A stretch of 53,802 bases of DNA from Caldilineaceae bacterium (GTDB lineage Bacteria > Chloroflexota > Anaerolineae > Caldilineales > Caldilineaceae), in assembly GCA_018003515.1 (NCBI GenBank), contig JAGNDO010000032.1, positions 1 through 53,802 of the forward strand, read 5' to 3'. Below are positions 16,079 through 24,113 of the stretch, piece after piece (position 1 is the stretch's first letter; every line of letters starts with the position of its first letter). The notes under the pieces were generated by a model. It was not told the DNA's origin. It saw only the letters and a list, made by a program, of their open reading frames with translations, and searched no databases. The position numbers and the translations under genes are program-made.

Positions 16079-16128
16079 ATCGAGTGTCGAGTATCGAGTA
16101 TTCAGCGTTCAATACACGATACTCGATA
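16079..16128. repeat. Inverted repeat, family D (copy 1)
   Basis: TATCGAGTGTCGAGTATCGA faces ACACGATACTCGATA across a short centre. Copies occur at 50473-50537 and 53596-53664. It lies between the small membrane-protein gene and the MazG fusion gene, both on the minus strand. Confidence 0.9.
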
Positions 16129-16136
16129 TGACCTCA

Positions 16137-16550
16137 CTACCCCCGGCTCTGCACAAAACTCTCCACCAGCCCGGCCAGGACCACGATGACCAGGGCGATG
16201 GACAGGTCCAGCCAGCCGGTGAGGGCGAGGACAAGCAGGGCGGCGGCCACCACGCCAGCCAGCAGTCCTTGGCGGATGGCGGCCTGGGTACGGCTGCGCG
16301 TCCGCACGGCCTTGTACCGGGAGAGTCCGCCCCGCCCGGCCAGGACGGGCCAGCGGCGGCTGAGGCCCAGGGCCAAGAGGCCGACCAGTCCGGTGATCAT
16401 GAGCATGATCCCCCCGAAAAGCAGAAGCAGCGCGGCCAAATCCAGCCGCCCGGTGGAGAGGATGGGGGCCATTTGGGTAAAGACATATCCGGTCAGCAAT
16501 GCGCCGGACAGGGCGGCCAGGGTGAGTGCGGTGGTGGTGGATCTTGGCAT
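16137..16550 (-). CDS. Small membrane protein of unknown function
   Basis: The 137-residue protein has four predicted membrane helices (about residues 8-27, 37-64, 92-111 and 114-132) and a basic loop between the second and third (SRYKAVRTRSRTQAAIRQG). I recognise no family. It is upstream of the MazG fusion on the same strand, with a family D repeat between, so cotranscription is possible. The region before the ATG is a run of CCAACC-like words and shows no good ribosome-binding site, which leaves the start slightly uncertain. Confidence 0.65.
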   Translation of the reverse strand: MPRSTTTALTLAALSGALLTGYVFTQMAPILSTGRLDLAALLLLFGGIMLMITGLVGLLALGLSRRWPVLAGRGGLSRYKAVRTRSRTQAAIRQGLLAGVVAAALLVLALTGWLDLSIALVIVVLAGLVESFVQSRG

Positions 16551-16744
16551 GGGTGGGGAGGTTGGGTAGCTGGTTGGGTGGTTGGTTGATTTGGCGAGTG
16601 CGACGGCCTTTGTTCAATTGTGCGGTGGATTGGCTTGGTGTGCAAATTTTGGGCAGTGGCGCGCTGAGATGGGTTAGTGAGGCATGGTCCTCTCTATGTC
16701 CTCCCCCTGGTCAATCCAGTTTTAGGCCCCTCCTCCCCCAGATG

Positions 16745-16753
16745 TGGTATAAT
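16745..16753 (+). promoter_or_regulatory. Extended -10 promoter element
   Basis: TGGTATAAT is a perfect extended -10 (TGnTATAAT) about 50 bases before the 42-residue gene. No clear -35 hexamer is present, as is usual with this promoter class. Confidence 0.55.
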
Positions 16754-16802
16754 TTCTCGGTTAAGTTTTTGTCCACCCTATTCATTCCTGGAGGAAAATA
16801 TC

Positions 16803-16931
16803 ATGAGCAATTACAAGAAGACCGGTTGGAAGGCCCTTACCCGCAGCCAGAAGTTTTTCTACGGCCTCAGTATCCTGATCATTCTCAGCATGGTGCTGGG
16901 GTCGATTGCGTCCGTTTTTTCTGGCTTCTAA
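16803..16931 (+). CDS. 42-residue single-span membrane protein
   Basis: The short product has a basic N-terminus (SNYKKTGWKALTRSQKFF) and one hydrophobic helix (about residues 19-40), so it should sit in the membrane with the N-terminus inside. A strong GGAGG ribosome-binding site stands before the ATG and an extended -10 promoter is upstream, which argues for real expression despite the size. A longer reading from 16677 lacks such signals. Function is unknown; its transcript may run on into the EamA transporter that starts about 40 bases later. Confidence 0.65.
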   Translation: MSNYKKTGWKALTRSQKFFYGLSILIILSMVLGSIASVFSGF

Positions 16932-16973
16932 CCCCTTCCCCGACCCAGCATCACCCGGAAGGGTAGCAATCTG

Positions 16974-17828
16974 ATGACGGCGGACGAGCGGCGGGGCCTG
17001 GTCTATGTGGGGATTGCGGTGCTTTTCTTCAGCACCAGCCCGGTGTTGATCCGGTGGGCGGCGGCGACGCTGACGGCGTATGAGATCACTGCCGGGCGCA
17101 TGGCGGTGGCGGCCTTTGCGGTGCTGGGACTGGCTCTCTTCCAACGCCACAAGCTGCCGCCCCGCCAAGATTGGCCCAAATTCGCCCTCTTCGGGCTGGT
17201 GACGGCCCTGCACTTTGGCTTTTACATCGCCTCCTTGGCCTACACATCCATCGCCCACAGCCTGGCCATCATCTACACGGCACCGGTCTTTGTGGCCATC
17301 TTCTCGTTGATCTTTCTCAAAGAGAGGTTGACCGTGCGCCAGTGGGTGGGCATCGGCGTGGCCGTGTTGGGGGTGGGGGTGTTGGCGGGTTTCGAGCCTC
17401 ACTTCACCCGGCGCATGTTGATCGGCGACCTGATGGCCCTGGGCAGCGCCATCACCTTTGGCATCTACAGCGTGGCCGGACGCAGCCAGCGGGACCGCTA
17501 TCCGCTCTTTGTCTATGCGGGGACGGTCTACGCCGTGGCCGCCCTCTGGCTGATCCCGCCAGCCGCCGCCAACTTCAGCCCGGACGGCTATACCCTGGCC
17601 GCAGTGGGCAGCATCCTCTTCCTGGGACTCTTCCCCCTGGGCTTGGGTCACACCCTGTACAATGCGGCCTTGCGTCGAGTCAGCGCTACTTATGTCAACC
17701 TAATCGCCACCCAGGAAGTGACCGGCGGCATTGTGTTGGGCATCTTGTTGCTGGGCGAATACCCTACGATCAACAGCGTGATCGGCGCGCTGGTCACCCT
17801 GGCCGGGATTGTGTTGGTGGTGATTTGA
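16974..17828 (+). CDS. EamA/DMT-family transporter
   Basis: The 284-residue protein has ten predicted membrane helices arranged as two five-helix EamA repeats, with the characteristic SLAIIYTAPVFVAIFSLIFL at the end of the first and VTGGIVLGILLLGE near the end of the second. Members export or import metabolites, often amino acids or nucleotide derivatives; the substrate is unknown. It lies in a run of plus-strand membrane-protein genes. A second EamA protein, not closely similar, is at 18466. Confidence 0.9.
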   Translation: MTADERRGLVYVGIAVLFFSTSPVLIRWAAATLTAYEITAGRMAVAAFAVLGLALFQRHKLPPRQDWPKFALFGLVTALHFGFYIASLAYTSIAHSLAIIYTAPVFVAIFSLIFLKERLTVRQWVGIGVAVLGVGVLAGFEPHFTRRMLIGDLMALGSAITFGIYSVAGRSQRDRYPLFVYAGTVYAVAALWLIPPAAANFSPDGYTLAAVGSILFLGLFPLGLGHTLYNAALRRVSATYVNLIATQEVTGGIVLGILLLGEYPTINSVIGALVTLAGIVLVVI

Positions 17829-17848
17829 GCAAAGAGCGAGGCTTCCAC

Positions 17849-17883
17849 ACAATCCAAAATCCCCAATCCGAAATCTAAAATCC
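17849..17883. repeat. One-sided word repeat (AATCCAAAATCC)
   Basis: Units of AATCCAAAATCCCCAATCCG and AAATCTAAAATCC lie just before the ribosome-binding site of the next gene. Only one arm is present, without an inverted partner. Confidence 0.5.
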
Positions 17884-17896
17884 AAGGAGTCGTTTT

Positions 17897-18319
17897 GTGA
17901 TTGATTTTTCTACTTTCTCTCCCCTGGTTTTGACCATGCTGGGGTTGTTCGGTCTAGCGGTGGTCAGCTTTATTTGGTTGATGTTACAAAATCGGGGCCG
18001 TAAGGATTACAGCTTTTTTGTGCTACAGGGGGAGATCCTGGACAAGAAGTGGTGGGCGGCGACACCGGGCCTGCTCTTTGTGGTCTCATTTCTGGGGTTG
18101 ATCTTTGCCTTTGGCCCACTTTTTTGGTCTTTGGGCTGGACGTGGATTGCGGTGATTTGGAGCGTGCTGAGTTTTTGGATTCTCCTTAACCTGTGGGCCA
18201 ACTTCCGCCGAGGGGCCGCCCAACGCAAGCGCAAACAGGAAAAGGCCGAGGTGGACCCCTATTCCGCCGCCGCCATTATCCGCGAACGCCAGAAGGCCAA
18301 CAAACGACGCAAACATTAA
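17897..18319 (+). CDS. Small membrane protein of unknown function
   Basis: The 140-residue protein has three predicted membrane helices (about residues 8-30, 54-76 and 79-101) and a strongly basic C-terminal tail (RRGAAQRKRKQEKAE and NKRRKH). I recognise no family. It begins with GTG preceded by AAGGAGTC, a good ribosome-binding site. The tail should be cytoplasmic by the positive-inside rule. It lies between two EamA transporter genes and may share their transcript. Confidence 0.65.
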   Translation: MIDFSTFSPLVLTMLGLFGLAVVSFIWLMLQNRGRKDYSFFVLQGEILDKKWWAATPGLLFVVSFLGLIFAFGPLFWSLGWTWIAVIWSVLSFWILLNLWANFRRGAAQRKRKQEKAEVDPYSAAAIIRERQKANKRRKH

Positions 18320-18325
18320 ATCATG

Positions 18326-18428
18326 GTAATCGTCCACCCCCGCCCCCCTAGCCCCCCAACTTTGGGGGGAACTGTCCAGCACCTCCCTCAGAATTGGGGG
18401 CCGGGGGGCCAAGGGAGTGAACGATTAC
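18326..18428. repeat. Inverted repeat, family C (copy 1)
   Basis: GTAATCGTCCACCCCC at the left and GAGTGAACGATTAC at the right enclose CCAACTTTGGGGGGAACTGT and the mirrored GGGGGCCGGGGGG. The closest copy is at 32560-32656. Confidence 0.9.
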
Positions 18429-18465
18429 GTCTGGAAAGAGAGAAACAGATGGCGCAGGCGGAAGA

Positions 18466-19389
18466 ATGAAAAGCACAACCCCGCCCAGTTCCAGCCTGCG
18501 TGGTGTCGGCTTCCTCGTCTTGGGGATGTTGATCTTTTCGCTGCAAGACATCGCGGTGAAGTGGATCGGCGGCAGTTATCCCGTATTGGAAATCGTCACC
18601 TTTCGCAGCTTTGTGGCTTTGCCCCTCACCCTGCTTTTCTTTCGATTCGAAGGCGGACGGGGATGGCCAACCACACGACGGCCCAAGCTCGAAATCATCC
18701 GCGGGCTATGCTACTTTCTCTCCTATACCACCTACTTTATGGGGTTGGCGGCCCTGCCCTTGGCCGAAATCGCCGCCATCAAGTTTTCGGGACCGCTGAT
18801 GATCACCCTGTTGTCGGTGGTGTGGCTGGGCGAGACGGTTGGGCCCCGGCGCTGGTTGGCGCTGCTCGTCGGCTTTATGGGGGTTTTGCTGATAGTCCAG
18901 CCCGGTTCGGCCAGCTTCAATCTGGGGTCCATCTTCATCTTGTTCTCCGTCCTCTTCTACGCCGTGTCCGCCATCCTCACCCGCAAATTGCAGACCACAG
19001 ACAGTAGCGCCACCATGGCCTACTTCAGTTCCCTCGTCTACATGGTTGCCACGCTGATCCTGGCTCCCCTGCTGATCTACGTCGGCGACATGCCCAATGC
19101 TCACCCCAGCATAGCGTTTCTCTTTCATGCTTGGACCACGCCATCCCTGTTCGATTTGGTGATCATGTCCGGCTTGGGACTGGTGTGGGCCGGGGGGATG
19201 TACTGCATCGCTCGGGCCTATAGCCTGGCCTTGGCCTCCGTGGTCGCCCCGTTTGAGTATATCGTCCTGCCCATCAACATCATGTGGGGTTTTGTGATCT
19301 GGCGCAATCTCCCCACGTCCATGACCTTGGCCGGGGCCGCTTTGACCCTGGCAAGTGGGCTGTACATTTTCTTCCGAGAGCGCAGGTAA
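18466..19389 (+). CDS. EamA/DMT-family transporter
   Basis: The 307-residue protein is a ten-helix drug/metabolite transporter of the EamA type, opening with GVGFLVLGMLIFSLQDIAVKWIGGSYP and containing the first-repeat end FSGPLMITLLSVVWLGE. Related proteins include RarD-like and S-adenosylmethionine transporters, but no substrate can be claimed. The stop is 40 bases before the aldo-keto reductase start, which makes cotranscription likely. Confidence 0.9.
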   Translation: MKSTTPPSSSLRGVGFLVLGMLIFSLQDIAVKWIGGSYPVLEIVTFRSFVALPLTLLFFRFEGGRGWPTTRRPKLEIIRGLCYFLSYTTYFMGLAALPLAEIAAIKFSGPLMITLLSVVWLGETVGPRRWLALLVGFMGVLLIVQPGSASFNLGSIFILFSVLFYAVSAILTRKLQTTDSSATMAYFSSLVYMVATLILAPLLIYVGDMPNAHPSIAFLFHAWTTPSLFDLVIMSGLGLVWAGGMYCIARAYSLALASVVAPFEYIVLPINIMWGFVIWRNLPTSMTLAGAALTLASGLYIFFRERR

Positions 19390-19429
19390 CCCTTGTATCA
19401 ACACAACATTAACACAAAGGAGCCTTGAA

Positions 19430-20446
19430 ATGAACTACGTCAAACTTGGCAACACAGGCATGGATGTCTCCCCGATCTGTTTGGGGGCCATGAGTTTTGG
19501 CTCGGCAGAAGGTTGGGCGCACAACGCCTGGGCGTTGAACGAAGAAGAGAGCCGCACCATCGTCAAAAGAGCCTTGGATTTGGGCGTCAACTTTTTTGAC
19601 ACCGCCAATGCCTATGCCTACGGCAACAGCGAAGAAATCCTCGGTCGGGCGCTGAACGACTATGCCAACCGGGACGAAATCGTCGTCGCCACAAAGGTCT
19701 TTGTCCCCATGCGCAAAGGCCCCAACGGCGGCGGTCTCTCCCGCAAGCACATCATGAGCCAGATCGATCAAAGCCTGAAACGCCTGGGCATGGAGTACGT
19801 GGATCTCTACATCATCCACCGCTGGGATTACAACACCCCCATCGAAGAGACGATGGAAGCCCTGCACGACATCGTCAAAGCGGGTAAGGCCCGGTATATC
19901 GGCGCCTCCGCCATGTATGCGATTCAGTTTCAAAAGGCGCTGCACGTGGCCGAGCAAAACGGCTGGACGCGCTTTGTCTCCATGCAGAACCACTACAACC
20001 TCATCTATCGAGAAGAAGAACGGGAGATGATGCCCCTCTGCGCCGAAGAAAAGATCGCCTCCACGCCCTACAGCCCCCTGGCCTCCGGCAGATTGGCGCG
20101 CCCCTCAAGCGCAACCACCGCCCGCCTCGAAACAGACAACATTGCCAAGAAAAAATATGATGCGACTGCCGATGCCGATCAAGTGGTGATCGACCGCGTG
20201 GCGGAAGTGGCGGCAGAATATGCAGTCCCCATGGCCCACATCTCCCTGGCCTGGCTGCTGCACAAGGAAGCCGTCTGCGCCCCCGTCATCGGCGCAACCA
20301 AGATCGCCCACCTGGAAAGCGCGGTCGATGCCCTGGCCATCCAACTCTCCCCCGAAGACATGGCCTATCTCGAAGAGCCGTATGTGCCCCATCCCGTCGT
20401 CGGCTTGATCCCCTACGGCGGCCAACTATTGAGCGCCCGAAAGTAG
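19430..20446 (+). CDS. Aldo-keto reductase
   Basis: The 338-residue enzyme has the catalytic tetrad D57, Y62, K89 and H130 and the C-terminal cofactor signature APVIGATKIAHLESAV. It is of the YghZ/oxidoreductase type and reduces carbonyl compounds with NADPH. AAAGGAG stands before the ATG at 19430; a longer open frame upstream overlaps the transporter gene and is not needed. It differs from the reductase at 5591 over much of its length, so the two are not recent duplicates. The downstream DUF3291 gene follows closely. Confidence 0.93.
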   Translation: MNYVKLGNTGMDVSPICLGAMSFGSAEGWAHNAWALNEEESRTIVKRALDLGVNFFDTANAYAYGNSEEILGRALNDYANRDEIVVATKVFVPMRKGPNGGGLSRKHIMSQIDQSLKRLGMEYVDLYIIHRWDYNTPIEETMEALHDIVKAGKARYIGASAMYAIQFQKALHVAEQNGWTRFVSMQNHYNLIYREEEREMMPLCAEEKIASTPYSPLASGRLARPSSATTARLETDNIAKKKYDATADADQVVIDRVAEVAAEYAVPMAHISLAWLLHKEAVCAPVIGATKIAHLESAVDALAIQLSPEDMAYLEEPYVPHPVVGLIPYGGQLLSARK

Positions 20447-20471
20447 AGACAGAAATGGATAAGGAATCACT

Positions 20472-20918
20472 ATGTCCGCATACGAACTCGCCCAACTAAA
20501 TATCGCCATCATGAACGAACCCCTGACCTCGCCCGTCATGGCGGACTTTGTGGCCAACTTGGACCGCATCAACGCCCTGGCCGATGGTACCCCCGGCTTC
20601 GTGTGGCGTCTGCAAACCGAGGAAGGCGACGCCACGGCCATGCGGCCCCTGGGCGAAGAGACCATCGTCAACCTGTCCGTCTGGCAGGATGTGGAGTCGC
20701 TCAACGCCTATGTCTACAAATCCGGCCACGTGGAGATCATGCGTCGCCGCAAAGAGTGGTTTGCCCGCATGGGGGAGGCCTTTCTTGTTCTCTGGTGGGT
20801 GCCCAAGGGCCACCGGCCAACGGTTGAGGAAGCCATCGCCCGGCTCGATCTGCTGCGAGAAAAGGGGCCAAGCGCGGACGCGTTCACCTTCCGCCAGCCA
20901 TTCTTTTTGCCCGATTGA
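20472..20918 (+). CDS. DUF3291-family protein
   Basis: The 148-residue protein matches the DUF3291 pattern: YELAQLNIAI at the start, a central NLSVWQDVESLNAYVYKSGH, and WWVPKGHRPTVEEAIARLD near the end. The fold is a dimeric alpha/beta barrel related to antibiotic-biosynthesis monooxygenases; the function is not established. TAAGGA stands before the ATG. It follows the aldo-keto reductase by 25 bases and may act on a related metabolite. Confidence 0.85.
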   Translation: MSAYELAQLNIAIMNEPLTSPVMADFVANLDRINALADGTPGFVWRLQTEEGDATAMRPLGEETIVNLSVWQDVESLNAYVYKSGHVEIMRRRKEWFARMGEAFLVLWWVPKGHRPTVEEAIARLDLLREKGPSADAFTFRQPFFLPD

Positions 20919-20949
20919 CAAGGGACATGATTGGCGGTAGGATGGTGGT

Positions 20950-21180
20950 ATGAAAATCAAAACATCCATCACCATTTCCCGAGAGTTATCAACCGTCCTG
21001 GACGAGGTGATTGGCTCTGATGAGAGCCGATCCCTTTTCTTGGAAAAGGCGGCGTGGGCGTACGTCGCCAAACTGCGACGCGCCCAGCGCAACGCCCGTG
21101 ATTTAGAAATTCTCAATCGCCGGGCGGACTTCCTCAATCAAGAGGCCCAGGACGCGCTCTCCTACCAAATGCCCTTATGA
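20950..21180 (+). CDS. Ribbon-helix-helix antitoxin of a MazF-type pair
   Basis: The 76-residue protein begins [21 protein letters not shown], the beta strand and first helix of a ribbon-helix-helix DNA-binding domain, followed by a helical tail ([15 protein letters not shown]) that would wrap the toxin. It overlaps the toxin start by four bases (ATGA). By analogy with MazE-like antitoxins it should repress its own promoter as a complex with the toxin. Confidence 0.8.
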   Translation: MKIKTSITISRELSTVLDEVIGSDESRSLFLEKAAWAYVAKLRRAQRNARDLEILNRRADFLNQEAQDALSYQMPL

Positions 21181-21512
21181 AACGCGGCGATATTTACCGG
21201 GTCGCCAAACCGCCCGGTGATGACCCCAAGGCATATCGCTACTTCGTCGTCGTCAGCCGCGCCGCCTTGATTGACTCCAAGTTTTTCACTGTGCTTTGTG
21301 CGCCCATCTACACGGCCCACGACGGTTTGTCCACCCAGGTTGCTGTCGGGATCGGCGAGGGCCTGCGCCACGACGGCAGCATACACTGTGACGCCCTCAT
21401 GAGCTTGCCCAAGTCTCTCCTGACCCACTACACCGGTCATTTATCCCCAGCCAAACTGTACGAATTGAAGGAAGCCCTGACGGCGGCCTTGGCGTTGGAT
21501 GACGACGACTGA
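21177..21512 (+). CDS. MazF/PemK-type toxin
   Basis: The 111-residue protein has the PemK/MazF features: opening [12 protein letters not shown], then [22 protein letters not shown] and [12 protein letters not shown], with a final LKEALTAAL helix. Such toxins are sequence-specific mRNA endoribonucleases that stop growth when the antitoxin is lost. It is coupled to the ribbon-helix-helix gene upstream. A second, unrelated toxin-antitoxin pair follows 220 bases later. Confidence 0.85.
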   Translation: MKRGDIYRVAKPPGDDPKAYRYFVVVSRAALIDSKFFTVLCAPIYTAHDGLSTQVAVGIGEGLRHDGSIHCDALMSLPKSLLTHYTGHLSPAKLYELKEALTAALALDDDD

Positions 21513-21585
21513 TCTATTTTTTTCGGTAGTCTCTGGCGTTTTTGTCTTTCTTTTTGCACTCGTCTATGGTACGCTTGATTTGACT

Positions 21586-21690
21586 AAGGCTAAGCCAAAA
21601 TAATAAGTATCCATTTTGGATCGTCATTTCCGAGGTATCCGGCTTGGTGAGGCAAGAAAGCCCGGATACTTATTATTTTGGGTTAGCCTA
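21586..21690. repeat. 27-bp inverted repeats around a 51-base loop
   Basis: Bases 21586-21612 and 21664-21690 are inverted repeats matching at 25 of 27 positions, AT-rich, with AATAATAAGTATCC in one arm. The loop carries a competing inner stem (GTATCCGG/CCGGATAC). It lies between two toxin-antitoxin modules and could be a terminator, an autoregulatory structure or a small mobile hairpin. Confidence 0.7.
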
Positions 21691-21732
21691 ATTTTGTACC
21701 CGTACTGTGTGTTCAACGAGGAAAAGTGCCAC

Positions 21733-21963
21733 ATGACGATAGCCACTCTACGTGTACCGCTCGATGACCGAACGGCTTATGCCCTGCAAACCACATCGCC
21801 AGAAAAGCAAGCACTGTTGCACCAAATGATTGGTTATTTGGTCCAGCAATTCGTTGATAGCACGCCTGAATCCCTCTTCGCGTTAATGGACGAGATGAGC
21901 CGGGAGGCCGAAATCAATGGCCTGACTCCAGAGATACTGGAAGCCATTCTTGACGATGAGTAA
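21733..21963 (+). CDS. Putative antitoxin of a PIN toxin pair
   Basis: The 76-residue acidic protein (TIATLRVPLDDRTAYALQTT...SREAEINGLTPEILEAILDDE) resembles short antitoxins found before PIN-domain toxins of the COG1569 kind, with a helical core and a C-terminal acidic tail. No clear DNA-binding motif is visible. GAGGAAAAG precedes the ATG at 21733; the longer open frame upstream runs through the inverted repeat and is unlikely. Its stop overlaps the toxin start. Confidence 0.65.
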   Translation: MTIATLRVPLDDRTAYALQTTSPEKQALLHQMIGYLVQQFVDSTPESLFALMDEMSREAEINGLTPEILEAILDDE

Positions 21964-22381
21964 GCCTCGCGTTGTCCTGGACACGAATCTTCTGATCAGT
22001 GCTTCACTACGAAGAAACTCTGTCCCCAGGCAGGTATTTGATCTGGCGTTTCGGCACGGGGAGGTGCTTACATCCACCGATACCCTGGCTGAACTAAAAG
22101 AGGTTCTGACGCGTAAGAAGTTTGACCGATATGTGTCGGAAGATAAGCGCTTACGCTTTCTGGCCAACTTTCTTCATCTATCCACACCCATTCGAATTAC
22201 GAAACCTGTTGTGGCCTGTCGCGACCCAAAGGATGATAAGTTCTTGGCGCTTGCTGTTTCTGGCGGCGCGGAATATCTCGTCAGCAGCGACATGGATTTG
22301 CTCACATTGCACCCCTTCCATGGGGTTTCCATTGTTACCCCTACCGACTTTTTGAATGCCTTTGCTGAATCCTCTGGCTGA
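21956..22381 (+). CDS. PIN-domain toxin (COG1569-like)
   Basis: The 141-residue protein has the PIN nuclease pattern: VVLDTNLLISASL at the start with the first catalytic aspartate, a TLAELKEVL helix with the conserved glutamate, and CRDPKDDKFLALAV with the later acidic cluster. It should be an RNase toxin held in check by the short protein encoded just upstream. The ATG at 21956 overlaps the antitoxin stop by eight bases; a TTG two codons earlier is less likely. Confidence 0.85.
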   Translation: MSKPRVVLDTNLLISASLRRNSVPRQVFDLAFRHGEVLTSTDTLAELKEVLTRKKFDRYVSEDKRLRFLANFLHLSTPIRITKPVVACRDPKDDKFLALAVSGGAEYLVSSDMDLLTLHPFHGVSIVTPTDFLNAFAESSG

Positions 22382-22430
22382 CCTTCCAGACCTGGCCTAT
22401 GCGTAGAACGTCCAGCGAAAGTCTTAACCC

Positions 22431-23951
22431 ATGACCCCACCCCTCACCAACCAACTCCTCATCGACGCCGTCTACCAGGCCGCCACGGCTCTGGGCGGGG
22501 ATCGCTTTCAGCTCCTCCAGCGCACAGGGACATGGTCTGCGCTCTTCGATCGCTCTGCGCCCTACGCCGGCCCGCCCGTGGACCAGTTCACCGCCCTCAA
22601 CTTCTTCGAGCGCATGGCCGTGGCCGGCAAGTTGGCGGGGTTGCAGTCCGGCCAACGGCCCAAAGGCGGGGCCACCACCACCTACCTCAACCTGCGCAGC
22701 GGACCGGGCACCAACCAGCCCATTCTCGTCACCCTGCCCCCCCAGACCCTCTTCCGGGTGCGGGACGAGGCGGGCGAGTGGCTGCACATCGCCGCGCAGA
22801 ATCGTCTCGGCTACGTGCATCGAGATTTTGTGGAAGTGACGGACCAGTTGGGTCCACTGGGTTTTTTGATGGCCCGATCTGCCCTCTTTAACGTCCCGGT
22901 GGCCCCGCCGGATGCCTTCCGCCTGGCCCCGGATCTGGCGGGGGCGAACAGCGCGGTCCAAGACCTGGTGCGTACATGGAACCGCTTCGGCGGGCTGCTG
23001 GCCGTGCTGGCCAACGAACTGCGTCTGGACCCGGTTGTCGTCACCGCGGTACTCGCCACCGAATCCGGCGGCACAGCCTTTGGGCCGGACGGGCGCATGG
23101 CCATCCGTTTCGAGAGCCACGTCTTCCACAACTATTGGGGTGCGGCCAACCCAGAGCGCTTCGCCCAGCACTTCCGCTTCAACCCGGACCGTATCTGGCA
23201 GGACCACGAGTGGCGGCCCACCCCGACCGCACCTTGGCAGCCCTTCCACGGCGACCTGGCCGCCGAGTGGCAAGTCCTCACCTTCGCCGCCGGGCTGGAC
23301 GAGGGCGCGGCCAAACAGTCCATCAGCATGGGCGCGCCCCAGATCATGGGGCTGAACTTTGCCGGCCTGGGCTACGAGTCCGTGCAAGCCATGTTCGATG
23401 CCTTCACGGCCAGCGAGACCAGCCAGATCATCGGCTTCTTCGATTTTGTGCAATCTAAATCTGGGATTCGAGCCTTACAGCGGGGAGACTATCACGCCTT
23501 TGCGGAGGTCTACAACGGACCGGGCCAGGCCGCCCGCTATGCCACGTTGATCGGCGAACGGGTGGAGATGCTGCGCCAACTGCGGGCGGGCCAACCCCTC
23601 CCCGCGGCCAGAGGCATGGCCCCCATGCCCGCAGAAGGGGAAGAGGAGGTTGTGCAAGCCACCCCGGCCCAAGTGGCCGAAAACATGGCCCTGATCGGCG
23701 AGACCCTCCGCACCCTGCACCGTTCCGTGCGCATGGCCGTCTGGGCCTACGCCGCCCTGGTCACCATCGCCGTCACCGCCTTCGTCGTGGCCCTCTTCGC
23801 CGCCCTCATCAGCAACAGCACAGGCCAGGCCCTCGGCTTCGCCCTGGTCAGCCTCACCGCCCTCGCCCTCTTCATCCTCAGCCGCCCCTGGCGCAACCAG
23901 GCCGATACGGCGGCGGTGTTGCGCGAGTTGGTTGAGGATTTGAGGGGGTGA
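22431..23951 (+). CDS. SH3/N-acetylmuramidase with C-terminal membrane anchor
   Basis: The 506-residue protein has an SH3-like wall-binding domain at about residues 84-135 (TYLNLRSGPGTNQPILV...GYVHRDFVEV), then an N-acetylmuramidase domain (DUF3380 type) at about 175-370 with catalytic-type E211 in LATESGG and the conserved FESHVF, SMGAPQIMG and YNGPGQ motifs. Residues about 436-486 form two membrane helices. There is no signal peptide. Enzymes of this family cleave peptidoglycan and usually come from phage or secretion devices; the membrane tail is unusual. Both the ribosome-binding site and leader are weak. The gene ends inside a GTGAAGGG repeat. Confidence 0.85.
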   Translation: MTPPLTNQLLIDAVYQAATALGGDRFQLLQRTGTWSALFDRSAPYAGPPVDQFTALNFFERMAVAGKLAGLQSGQRPKGGATTTYLNLRSGPGTNQPILVTLPPQTLFRVRDEAGEWLHIAAQNRLGYVHRDFVEVTDQLGPLGFLMARSALFNVPVAPPDAFRLAPDLAGANSAVQDLVRTWNRFGGLLAVLANELRLDPVVVTAVLATESGGTAFGPDGRMAIRFESHVFHNYWGAANPERFAQHFRFNPDRIWQDHEWRPTPTAPWQPFHGDLAAEWQVLTFAAGLDEGAAKQSISMGAPQIMGLNFAGLGYESVQAMFDAFTASETSQIIGFFDFVQSKSGIRALQRGDYHAFAEVYNGPGQAARYATLIGERVEMLRQLRAGQPLPAARGMAPMPAEGEEEVVQATPAQVAENMALIGETLRTLHRSVRMAVWAYAALVTIAVTAFVVALFAALISNSTGQALGFALVSLTALALFILSRPWRNQADTAAVLRELVEDLRG

Positions 23952-24110
23952 AGGGGTGAAAGGGTGAAGGGGTGAAGGGGTGAAGGGGTGAAGGGGTGAA
24001 AGGGTGAAAGGGTGAAGGGGTGAAAGGGTGAAGGGGTGAAGGGGTGAAGGGGTGAGAAGATGTAGACCACGTTCATCACCCCTTCACCCGCTCACCCCTT
24101 CACCCCCTCA
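23944..24110. repeat. Inverted word repeat, family E (GTGAAGGG)
   Basis: About a dozen GTGAAGGG or GTGAAAGG units on the left face TCACCCCTTCACCC units on the right across a short centre. It separates convergent genes; the muramidase stop TGA (23949-23951) is part of a unit, and the helicase stop is four bases beyond the right end. Confidence 0.95.
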
Positions 24111-24113
24111 TTT

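Noticed and set aside
23944-24110. Possible CRISPR array
   Set aside because: Units are 8 bases without spacers, and the right half is an inverted copy, so this is a word repeat.
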